Assembly: GCA_028699855.1 (NCBI GenBank)
Contig: JAQVTV010000043.1
Location: 1 to 7,407, forward strand
Length of the DNA: 7,407 nucleotides
Source of the DNA: Candidatus Izemoplasmatales bacterium
GTDB lineage: Bacteria > Bacillota_I > Bacilli_A > Izemoplasmatales > Hujiaoplasmataceae
Direction: 5' to 3'
The notes under the pieces were generated by a model that made no database searches, was not told the DNA's origin, and worked only from the letters and a program-made list of their open reading frames with translations. The translations under genes were made by a program, and so were the position numbers. Shown piece by piece: positions 1 through 6,392 of the stretch; position 1 is the first letter of the stretch; each line of letters starts with the position of its first letter.

Positions 1-498
1 GGAGAACAAGACGGAGTCGACTACTATTTCGTGTCGCGAGAAACGTTTGAAGAAAAAATACGCAACCATGAGTTTCTTGAGTACGCCGAGTTCGTCGGCC
101 ACTATTATGGCACGCCTCGGGAGACAATCGAGAATCGACTTTCAGAAGGCAAAGAAGTCATCATGGAAATTGAAGTGCAAGGCGCGCTCCAAGTCCGTGA
201 AAAAATGCCGGAAGCTGTCTTTGTGTTCATCGTTCCACCGTCAAAAAAGATCTTGCGCGATCGCCTGTTGAAGCGCGGTACCGAATTAAGCAAAGATATC
301 GATAAACGGATCGAAAAAGCGGAACGTGAATATCCGCTTGCCTACAAATACGATTACATCGTCGTCAACGATGAGGTCTATAATGCCGCGGATCGGATTT
401 ATGCGATCATCCGCGCGGAACACGCGAAAACCGAACGCTCGATTCATATGTATTACAAACTAATGGAGGAATCAAACGATGGGAAATCGAAACACTGA
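1..498 (+). CDS. gmk: Guanylate kinase, 3' part (5' end outside window)
   Basis: Guanylate kinase phosphorylates GMP to GDP with ATP in the cytoplasm, feeding GTP and dGTP synthesis. The frame is open from base 1 and reads GEQDGVDYYF straight into a GTG at 31; that GTG is an internal valine, not the start. Compared with the B. subtilis enzyme (about 204 aa, from memory), the window begins near residue 47. The P-loop is therefore missing from view, and 165 residues plus the TGA stop remain. Visible family signatures, numbered from base 1, are the GMP-binding stretch around EYAEFVGHYYGTP, MEIEVQGA (residues 55-62), the hydrophobic strand FVFIVPPS, the lid arginines with KRGTE (91-95), and the C-terminal YDYIVVND strand. 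The last 20 nt overlap rpoZ, the usual Bacillota pairing, so the two are probably co-transcribed and translationally coupled. I see no frameshift or missing key residue in the visible part. Confidence 0.97.
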   Translation, partial: GEQDGVDYYFVSRETFEEKIRNHEFLEYAEFVGHYYGTPRETIENRLSEGKEVIMEIEVQGALQVREKMPEAVFVFIVPPSKKILRDRLLKRGTELSKDIDKRIEKAEREYPLAYKYDYIVVNDEVYNAADRIYAIIRAEHAKTERSIHMYYKLMEESNDGKSKH

Positions 499-691
499 AG
501 GGTTACGTTATCCTTCGATCGACGAACTGCTAGAGGTTGTCGATTCCAAATACAAACTCGCGTATATATCCGCAAAACGGGCAAAAATCATCAAGCAAGA
601 CGATTTTTCTTCCGTGGAGAACAAATGTGTCAAACCTGTTGGCCAGGCGCTCGAAGAGATACTGGAAGGAAAGGTCAAAGCGGAGTTTTAG
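479..691 (+). CDS. rpoZ: DNA-directed RNA polymerase omega subunit
   Basis: The omega subunit is a small accessory subunit of RNA polymerase that wraps the beta' C-terminus and helps assembly and stability. The 70-residue product has the normal length for the family. It carries the expected RYPSIDELL start (residues 10-18), then DSKYKLAYISAKRAKII (22-38), matching the family core of an Asp-x3-Tyr-x-Leu helix followed by AKRA, and a final VKPVGQALEEILEGKV helix (51-66). The start is ATG 479, fixed by GGAGGA at 465-470, which lies 8 nt upstream inside the end of gmk. The 20-nt overlap with gmk indicates one operon and likely translational coupling. A strong intrinsic terminator begins at the base after the TAG stop, so rpoZ is the last gene of this operon. 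In B. subtilis, gmk-rpoZ continues into coaBC and priA (from memory); here it does not. Confidence 0.96.
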   Translation: MGNRNTEGLRYPSIDELLEVVDSKYKLAYISAKRAKIIKQDDFSSVENKCVKPVGQALEEILEGKVKAEF

Positions 692-720
692 ACAGTCCTG
701 GGGACTGTTTTTTTTATTTT
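692..720 (+). terminator. Rho-independent terminator of the gmk-rpoZ operon
   Basis: A perfect 7-bp stem pairs ACAGTCC (692-698) with GGACTGT (702-708) around a 3-nt TGG loop. It is followed by seven T residues (709-715), an A and four more T. It starts immediately after the rpoZ stop codon. This is a textbook intrinsic terminator, and it separates gmk-rpoZ from the polC transcription unit. Confidence 0.93.
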
Positions 721-819
721 CTGAAGATTTTTGGGATGATCTATGGGCGGATGGAGGTCAAAACCGATAAAAGATGCCGGCGACAATTGAATCAAGGTGC
801 GATTTTTATTTGGATGATG

Positions 820-828
820 TGATATAAT
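820..828 (+). promoter_or_regulatory. Extended -10 promoter of polC
   Basis: A perfect TATAAT (823-828) is preceded by TGA (820-822), giving the TGn extension that lets a promoter work with a poor -35. No good -35 lies at 16-18 nt spacing; the region there reads roughly CGATTT. A TTGAAT at 787-792 is too far away, with a 30-nt gap. Transcription would start near 835. That leaves about 20 nt of leader before GTG 856, but only about 6 nt before ATG 841. Confidence 0.72.
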
Positions 829-842
829 AGACCAAGAAGAAT

Positions 843-847
843 GGGAG
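843..847 (+). promoter_or_regulatory. Ribosome binding site deciding the polC start
   Basis: GGGAG (containing GGAG) ends 8 nt before GTG 856, the ideal distance. It lies downstream of the in-frame ATG 841, which has only the purine run AAGAAGA directly abutting it and no spaced Shine-Dalgarno sequence. This site therefore favours GTG 856 as the true start of polC. Confidence 0.65.
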
Positions 848-855
848 ATGATGAC

Positions 856-3800
856 GTGAATACCGAAATGGAAAAATTGCTTCAATTGCTTGAAATCCAT
901 GACGATATCATTATCGAGTACGGTCATATTGAATCGATGGAGGTCGATCCGGTCCAAAATACCTGGATGTTTCGTTTTCTCTTTGAACGGCCCATTCCAA
1001 TCATCCGTTATCGTCATTTCATCCAAAAGTTACAAAGGATACCCGAAAAAGTCCAAAGCGTCAAAAGCGTGATCTTTAACACCATTTTTGAGACTTATGG
1101 CGATGATGAACTGCTCGAGTATTATGATTTTGTCATTGATACGTTGGTGGAATCCGAGAAACGCCTGATGCCGCTCAAGGATTATCCGGCGGACATCATC
1201 AATGGTTCAATCAAGATTCTTGTGCCGAGCGGTGCGCAGACCGCAAGTCTCTTTCGCAAAGAAATCGAAAGTGAGTTGGAACATCATGGGTTTCCTGTGA
1301 CGGTCATCATCGAAGTGAACAAAGAACTCGGCACCATCGAATCGGAAATTGAAAAGGCCTCGAAAAATTTTGTCGACGCCAACCAGAACGTGACGAGGAC
1401 GATGGCTATCAAATTTGATGAGCTTTATGAAGATCGTCCCGTCGACACTTATTTTACGCCGATCAGCCAGTTGCCCGTCGATGAAATCGGCCTGGAAGAG
1501 TATAAGGCAAAAAACGGAAGCAAAGCCAACTTTTCTGTGAAGGGCACAATCGTGTCCGTGGAATTACGGGAACAGCGGGCAGGAGCCGATGCCAACATCA
1601 TCTTGACGGATGGAACGGATTCGTTGCTTGTGAAGAAGCGGTTGTCGAGCCAAGCCGAGCGTGATTTTTGTCAGAAACTTGAACCGGGACTGGGGCTGTC
1701 TGCCAGCGGCTATGCCAATTTCAACAGTTTCTATGGTGAAGTGATTCTCAACGCGATCAGCATGGCTAAATCCAATCATGTCATTCCCAAGACGGAGCGC
1801 ATGGACCATCATTCTCTCAAGCGCGTCGAGTTGCATGTGCATACGAAGATGTCTTCGCTAGATGGCGTGAACACGATGGATGAGTATGTGCAACGCGCCA
1901 AACATTGGGGCCATACAGCGATTGCGGTGACCGACCATGGTTCTGTTCAGGCATTCCCGGAGTTCGCTCAAAGCGCGAAAGCACATGGCATCAAACCGAT
2001 CTATGGCTGTGAACTCGTCTACGTCGACGACGAAGCGGTAACCATCACTCGCGGAACGAGTAGCGAGATGCTGAGCGAGGCGACCTATGTCGTGTTCGAC
2101 ATCGAGACGACCGGACTCTCCGTGCTCTATGATACCTTGATCGAAATCGCCGGTGTCAAAATCAAGAACGGCGCGATCATCGAGGAATTTTCTTCGCTCA
2201 TCAATCCACGAAAACCGATATCTCCATTTACCACACAACTGACGGGCATTACTAACCAGATGGTCAAAGATGCTCCGTTATTGCCCCAAACAATGAAGGA
2301 CTTCCATGCATTCAGCAAGGATGCGATTTTGGTCGCGCATAATGCGGATTTTGATTTGGGATTCATATACCGAAATTATGATGAATGCGGCATCGCGGCG
2401 AACAAACAGCCCTCGATCGATACATTGGTTTTGGCAAAAGCGCTGTATCCCGACAAGGGACGATATGGTTTGGATGCTTTGTGCCGGTTCTTGAAGGTGC
2501 CGCTTTCGGAACATCATCGTGCGATCCATGACGCCAAGGCGACAACGGAAATCTTCCTCCATATGCTGAAGAAATTGAAAAAGGAAGGCACGCTTCGCTT
2601 TCAGGATCTCAATCGCGTCATCAACCATGATGACGTGCACAAATACCCCTATCCTTTACATATCAATCTGATTGTCCAGAAACAAGAGGGACTCAAGAAT
2701 CTGTACAAGATCCTTTCGGAAGCGTTGACGACTTACTTTGATCGCGATGCCAAGATGACGAAGAGCCTTTTGAAGCGGTACCGCAAGGGAATATTGGTCG
2801 CCTCGGGTTGTCGCAATTCCCGACTGTTTGAAACGGCGATGAACAAAACGCGTGAAGAATTGCTTGAAGTCGCCCGGATGTATGATTTTCTCGAGGTGCA
2901 GCCGCCCTCGACATTTGCCTATCTAAAAGACCAGATGCCCGAATGGCAAACGGTGATCCAAGATGTAATCCATCGCATCATTGACGTGGGCAAGGAGTTG
3001 CATATCCCCATTTGCGCCACGGGAGATGTGCATCATTTGGATCCCGAAGATGTCAAGTTTCGAGAAATCATGATCCACACACCCATGGTAGGGGGTGGAT
3101 TACACCAGTTGTATCGTGAACGGGAGAAACCGTCGCAACATTACATGACCACCGAGGAAATGCTTCAAGAGTTCCAGTTTTTGGGTGATGAAGCGGCCTA
3201 TGAGATCGTTGTGACCAATCCGAATCTCATCAGTGACTCGGTGGATGATATCGAGATCTTCCCCAAGGATTTGTTCGCACCAACGGATGAGTTTTTGGCT
3301 GAACAAGGCGTTCCTTCGATTCGGTCACGCGTCGACTCCATGGTGAGAGAACGTTCGGAAAAACTCTATGGCAATCCTTTGCCACAACTCGTGAAGACCC
3401 GTCTCGAGCGTGAACTTGAAAGCATCTATCAAAATGATTACGCGACCATCTACTATATTTCGCATCTCTTGGTGAAAAAATCACTCGATGACGGCTATCT
3501 CGTCGGGTCGCGCGGGTCAGTGGGGTCGAGTTTCGTGGCGACACTGATGGACATCACGGAAGTCAATCCGTTGCCCCCGCATTATTTGTGCCCGAAATGT
3601 CGCTTTTCCGCGTTTAAGAAAACGGAAGAAGAGCGTCGTCAATATGGAACGACTGATTTCGAACTCAAAATCCAAAAGATGCTCGAACGCACCGATTGTG
3701 GTTGGGATCTGCCGGACATGGAATGTCCCGCTTGCGGAACCAAACTGCTTAAAGACGGGCATGATATACCTTTTGAAACCTTTTTGGGATTTTCTGCGGA

Positions 3801-5328
3801 GAAAGCGAAAGTACCGGATATTGACCTGAACTTCTCCGGCGATTACCAAGGTGAGGTTCATGAATATATCCGCAAAATATTCGGCCAGAACTATGCTTTC
3901 CGTGCCGGAACCATCGGCACATGCGCCGCAAAAACGGCATATGCGATGGTGCGCGATTATTATGAGCATCTCAATGAGGAGCAACAGAAAGCCAACCTTC
4001 CGCCGATACGTGTTCGCCGCGCCGAGATGGAACGGCTCGCCAAAGGCATCGAAGGCTCAAAACGGACGAGTGGACAACATCCCGGAGGGATTGTGGTGGT
4101 GCCATCGGATAAGGAAATCTTCGATTTCACGCCGATCCAGTATCCGGGTGATTCGATGGATACATCATGGAAGACGACCCACTTTGATTACCATTCCTTT
4201 GAACACAACCTCTTCAAACTGGATGTTTTGGGGCATGATGATCCCACGATGATTCGGTATTTGATGGAATTTGTCAAAAAGGATCCCATGAATTTCCCCT
4301 TCTCGGATGCGAAAGATATTCCGGTGGATGACCGCGATGTATATAAACTTCTTTCGGGAACAGAAATCATTCATTTATCCTCCTCGGATATCAACAGCGA
4401 TGTCGCATCTTATGGTCTTCCCGAGTTCGGAACGAACTTCGTGCGCGGGATGTTGCGGGATTCTCGACCCCAGACTTTCTCAGAACTCGTCAAGATATCC
4501 GGTCTGTCCCATGGAACAGACGTATGGAGCGGCAACACTCAGGACCTGATTCAAGGCCGTCGTCGGGAGTTCGGAAAGATTGATTTCAAGGACATCATCG
4601 GTTGTCGGGATGATATCATGCTTGATTTGATCGCCTACGGTATGCCGCAGACCATCGCCTTTGAGATCATGGAGTTCGTCCGAAAAGGAAAGGCTCCGGT
4701 GAATCCTGAGAAATGGGCAACCTACGCGGATCAGATGCGGCAACACGGGGTGCCCGAATGGTATATCTGGTCTTGTAGCAAGATCAAATACATGTTTCCG
4801 AAAGCGCACGCGACCGCCTATGTGTTAATGGCGATCCGCATCGCATGGTTCAAACTCTATCGGCCCATATATTTCTATTCGGGTTATTTTTCCAAGCGAT
4901 CGGGAATCTTTGATGTCGATGCGTTCTATCAAGGCGAAGAAGGAATCGTCCGGCGTTTAAGAGAAATCAACGATAAAAGTGACGCTACGGAACGGGAGAA
5001 GAATTTGGTGACCGTGCTCGAGATCGCGCTTGAAATGTATAAACGGGGTTATACATTTTCGCCAATCGATATTCATAAGTCCCATGCGACCGATTTTCTG
5101 GTCTCCGCGGACCAAAAATCACTGATCATGCCCTTTGTCGTAGTCGACTCTCTGGGGATGGCAGCTGCGAATTCGGTGATCGATGCCCGTCAAGAAAAGC
5201 CATTCATTTCCAAACAAGATGTCAGAACGCGCACCAAGCTGAGTAGAACCATCTTTGATCGACTTGAAGATTTGGGCGTGTTTGAAGGGATGATCGAAAC
5301 CGATCAGATTTCGTTGTTTGACCTATAA
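856..5328 (+). CDS. polC: DNA polymerase III alpha subunit, Gram-positive PolC type
   Basis: PolC is the main replicative polymerase of Bacillota and relatives, with its own proofreading exonuclease. From GTG 856 it has 1490 residues (1495 from the in-frame ATG 841), close to the roughly 1440 usual for the family. Domains in order: an N-terminal domain (about 1-200). An OB fold (about 225-310, ending in a TDGTDSLLVKK stretch). A PHP domain (HVHT at 327-330, TDH at 359-361) split by a DEDDh exonuclease: D415 and E417 in FDIETTG, D498 in HNADFD, H554 and D559 in HRAIHD. PHP then resumes through GDVHH (723-727). The polymerase core follows, with SRGSVGSS at 885. A four-cysteine zinc module has C912, C915, C957 and C960. 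The catalytic aspartates are D988 and D990 in PDIDLN and D1123 in FKLDVLGHDD. KAHATAYVLM and a C-terminal helix-hairpin-helix region come next. The last residues contain QISLF (1484-1488), a beta-clamp binding motif. All active sites look intact. No strong terminator follows. Confidence 0.98.
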   Translation: MNTEMEKLLQLLEIHDDIIIEYGHIESMEVDPVQNTWMFRFLFERPIPIIRYRHFIQKLQRIPEKVQSVKSVIFNTIFETYGDDELLEYYDFVIDTLVESEKRLMPLKDYPADIINGSIKILVPSGAQTASLFRKEIESELEHHGFPVTVIIEVNKELGTIESEIEKASKNFVDANQNVTRTMAIKFDELYEDRPVDTYFTPISQLPVDEIGLEEYKAKNGSKANFSVKGTIVSVELREQRAGADANIILTDGTDSLLVKKRLSSQAERDFCQKLEPGLGLSASGYANFNSFYGEVILNAISMAKSNHVIPKTERMDHHSLKRVELHVHTKMSSLDGVNTMDEYVQRAKHWGHTAIAVTDHGSVQAFPEFAQSAKAHGIKPIYGCELVYVDDEAVTITRGTSSEMLSEATYVVFDIETTGLSVLYDTLIEIAGVKIKNGAIIEEFSSLINPRKPISPFTTQLTGITNQMVKDAPLLPQTMKDFHAFSKDAILVAHNADFDLGFIYRNYDECGIAANKQPSIDTLVLAKALYPDKGRYGLDALCRFLKVPLSEHHRAIHDAKATTEIFLHMLKKLKKEGTLRFQDLNRVINHDDVHKYPYPLHINLIVQKQEGLKNLYKILSEALTTYFDRDAKMTKSLLKRYRKGILVASGCRNSRLFETAMNKTREELLEVARMYDFLEVQPPSTFAYLKDQMPEWQTVIQDVIHRIIDVGKELHIPICATGDVHHLDPEDVKFREIMIHTPMVGGGLHQLYREREKPSQHYMTTEEMLQEFQFLGDEAAYEIVVTNPNLISDSVDDIEIFPKDLFAPTDEFLAEQGVPSIRSRVDSMVRERSEKLYGNPLPQLVKTRLERELESIYQNDYATIYYISHLLVKKSLDDGYLVGSRGSVGSSFVATLMDITEVNPLPPHYLCPKCRFSAFKKTEEERRQYGTTDFELKIQKMLERTDCGWDLPDMECPACGTKLLKDGHDIPFETFLGFSAEKAKVPDIDLNFSGDYQGEVHEYIRKIFGQNYAFRAGTIGTCAAKTAYAMVRDYYEHLNEEQQKANLPPIRVRRAEMERLAKGIEGSKRTSGQHPGGIVVVPSDKEIFDFTPIQYPGDSMDTSWKTTHFDYHSFEHNLFKLDVLGHDDPTMIRYLMEFVKKDPMNFPFSDAKDIPVDDRDVYKLLSGTEIIHLSSSDINSDVASYGLPEFGTNFVRGMLRDSRPQTFSELVKISGLSHGTDVWSGNTQDLIQGRRREFGKIDFKDIIGCRDDIMLDLIAYGMPQTIAFEIMEFVRKGKAPVNPEKWATYADQMRQHGVPEWYIWSCSKIKYMFPKAHATAYVLMAIRIAWFKLYRPIYFYSGYFSKRSGIFDVDAFYQGEEGIVRRLREINDKSDATEREKNLVTVLEIALEMYKRGYTFSPIDIHKSHATDFLVSADQKSLIMPFVVVDSLGMAAANSVIDARQEKPFISKQDVRTRTKLSRTIFDRLEDLGVFEGMIETDQISLFDL

Positions 5329-5378
5329 TACCTTAATGGTTTTTTGATTTTCCACATCATTTCATCACGTTTTTAGCG

Positions 5379-5384
5379 TATAAT
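5379..5384 (+). promoter_or_regulatory. Candidate -10 element before the membrane-protein gene
   Basis: A perfect TATAAT (5379-5384) lies in the AT-rich 87-nt gap between polC and the next gene. A start point near 5391 would give a leader of about 25 nt carrying the GGAGGAAGG ribosome binding site (5401-5409). No recognisable -35 is found at 16-18 nt and there is no TGn extension. A second TATAAT at 5388-5393 is less likely to be used, because it would start transcription on the ribosome binding site itself. Confidence 0.5.
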
Positions 5385-5415
5385 CAATATAATTAAACTT
5401 GGAGGAAGGTACTTT

Positions 5416-6117
5416 ATGTTTCGATTACGTAGTTCAAATCCTGTGATGCGTACGGCATCATCCTATACCGCTGTCAGCGATCGACCGCTCACTTACGCCA
5501 ATGTGGCCGCGAAAACCGTATTCTTGGTGTTTTTGATCGCCGTGAGCGGCATTCTGACGTATATGTATCTTGAGAGCGTCGGTTTTGGCTTGTTGATTGG
5601 GGCGATGATCATCGGTTTCATTTCCGTCATCGTCGGAACGCGTTCGGTTCGTTTTGCGCCCTATGCCAGTGTGGTCTATGCTTTGGCAGAAGGCGTGGTG
5701 CTCGGTTTTATTTCCGCGATTGCATCTTTCCTGTATGAAGGCATTGTACCGACTGCAATCTTGACGACTTTGATCGTTCTGTTGGTCATGATGCTTCTGT
5801 ATTCGACGGGAATCATCAAGGTGACTCATCGCTTCGCTTCGGTCTTGGTTGTCGGATTGATCGCAGTGATCATCATGGCGCTTCTGTCACTGATTCTGCC
5901 CTTCTCTGGCCCGTTATATTATCTTGTATGTGGTATTTCTGCCGTTTTAGCAGCTTTGTTTCTGCTTTTGGATTTTGAGTCGATCAAGTCATCGGTCGAC
6001 GCCGGTGCGGATCAAAGCGTCGGTTGGATTCTCGCCCTTGGCTTGATGGTGACATTGGTTTGGCTGTACATCGAAATATTACGCTTGTTAATGATTTTGG
6101 CAAGAACTAGAAGATGA
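5416..6117 (+). CDS. Bax inhibitor-1-like (YccA/PF12811-type) membrane protein
   Basis: This is an integral cytoplasmic-membrane protein of 233 residues, resembling the bacterial Bax inhibitor-1-like group rather than the YbhL or YetJ branches. After a short hydrophilic N-terminus with the family's SNPV motif (7-10), there are seven likely helices: about 32-52, 55-74, 84-107, 110-131, 140-163, 167-186 and 203-229. Motifs I recognise are APYASVVYALAEG (81-93), LLLDFESI (183-190) and, in the last helix, the LVWLYIEILRLL stretch (214-225). Acidic residues in or near helices include E92, D186, E188 and E220. The related BI-1 protein YetJ is a pH-sensitive calcium leak channel, but the physiological role of this subgroup is not established, so I give no specific function. 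ATG 5416 is set by GGAGG 10 nt upstream. No terminator follows the TGA; the pheS promoter starts three bases later. Confidence 0.85.
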   Translation: MFRLRSSNPVMRTASSYTAVSDRPLTYANVAAKTVFLVFLIAVSGILTYMYLESVGFGLLIGAMIIGFISVIVGTRSVRFAPYASVVYALAEGVVLGFISAIASFLYEGIVPTAILTTLIVLLVMMLLYSTGIIKVTHRFASVLVVGLIAVIIMALLSLILPFSGPLYYLVCGISAVLAALFLLLDFESIKSSVDAGADQSVGWILALGLMVTLVWLYIEILRLLMILARTRR

Positions 6118-6120
6118 GTA

Positions 6121-6148
6121 TTGAATAAAGGTTGAAACATGGTATAAT
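6121..6148 (+). promoter_or_regulatory. Promoter of the pheS T-box leader
   Basis: TTGAAT (6121-6126) and TATAAT (6143-6148) are separated by 16 nt. TGG (6140-6142) in front of the -10 supplies an extended -10 TG as well. The -35 begins just after the stop codon of the upstream membrane-protein gene. Transcription would start around 6155, right before the first T-box helix. Confidence 0.82.
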
Positions 6149-6154
6149 GACTCT

Positions 6155-6374
6155 ATCATAAAGCGATGATGAAGCCATAGTAATCGGTTACTTCGGCTTA
6201 TAGAGACAGGCAGATGGTGGAAACGCCTGGTCGAACCCGACGAATTCAACTTCATAGTGGGACTAATCCTCTCCGCAGGCCGGCGTTATCGGCAATGAGT
6301 GCTAGAAAATATTTCTAGAACAAAGGTGGTACCGCGGTTATATTGATCGCCCTTTTCAGGGCGATTTTTCTTTT
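6155..6374 (+). promoter_or_regulatory. T-box riboswitch sensing uncharged tRNA-Phe
   Basis: This leader stops transcription before pheS unless uncharged tRNA-Phe binds. The basal Stem I helix pairs ATGAAG (6169-6174) with CTTCAT (6250-6255). The specifier loop has AGTA (6179-6182) facing GAA (6242-6244), followed by the specifier TTC (6245-6247, Phe) and A6248. Above it, TCGGTT (6184-6189) pairs with AACCCGA (6234-6240) with one bulged C. The distal arm is CAGGC (6207-6211) with GCCTG (6225-6229). GCCG/CGGC (6279-6293) forms part of the Stem II region, and Stem III is a 7-bp hairpin (6302-6318). The T-box core (6322-6337) presents the bulge TGGTACC (6327-6333); its TGGT fits an ACCA tRNA end, as expected for the A discriminator of tRNA-Phe. 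Antiterminator helices are AAAGG/CCTTT (6322-6326 with 6351-6355) and GCG/CGC (6334-6336 with 6348-6350). Boundaries are approximate. Confidence 0.97.
6346..6374 (+). terminator. Regulated terminator of the pheS T-box
   Basis: An 8-bp stem pairs ATCGCCCT (6346-6353) with AGGGCGAT (6358-6365) around a TTTC loop, followed by a T-rich tract (6365-6374). The 5' arm shares bases 6348-6353 with the antiterminator, so the two structures exclude each other. With charged tRNA-Phe this hairpin forms and transcription stops; uncharged tRNA-Phe stabilises the antiterminator and pheS is expressed. Confidence 0.95.
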
Positions 6375-6392
6375 CAAAGGAGGTATGCAATC

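Noticed and set aside
31..33. GTG 31 as the start of gmk.
   Set aside because: The frame is open upstream to base 1 and encodes the conserved GEQDGVDYYF segment, so GTG 31 is an internal valine of a gene cut by the window edge.
751..822. Small ORF of 23 codons starting ATGGAGGTC between rpoZ and polC.
   Set aside because: It has no spaced ribosome binding site, no recognisable sequence, and its end overlaps the polC -10 element. It sits just after a strong terminator with no promoter of its own.
2041..2600. Exonuclease domain embedded within a PHP domain, at first sight a gene fusion or insertion.
   Set aside because: This is the normal architecture of PolC-type polymerases, not a new fusion.
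3517..3984. Minus-strand open frame of 155 codons inside polC, and several shorter ones on both strands.
   Set aside because: They lie inside a gene with full-length family conservation, show no family motifs of their own, and have no ribosome binding site or promoter. They are shadow frames.
5326..5349. Possible polC terminator: ACC-TTAAT-GGT followed by six T.
   Set aside because: The stem is only 3 bp with a mismatch next to it, too weak to call a terminator.
5348..5356. TTTTCCACA, one base from the DnaA box TTATCCACA, in the gap after polC.
   Set aside because: It is a single near-match; one or two 8-of-9 matches are expected by chance in a window this size counting both strands. There is no cluster, no AT-rich unwinding element and no dnaA/dnaN context.
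6155..6170. Inverted repeat ATCAT-AAAGCG-ATGAT at the start of the T-box leader, as a possible operator.
   Set aside because: Its right half overlaps the 5' strand of Stem I (6169-6174), and 5-bp arms are common by chance. It is better explained as part of the T-box leader.
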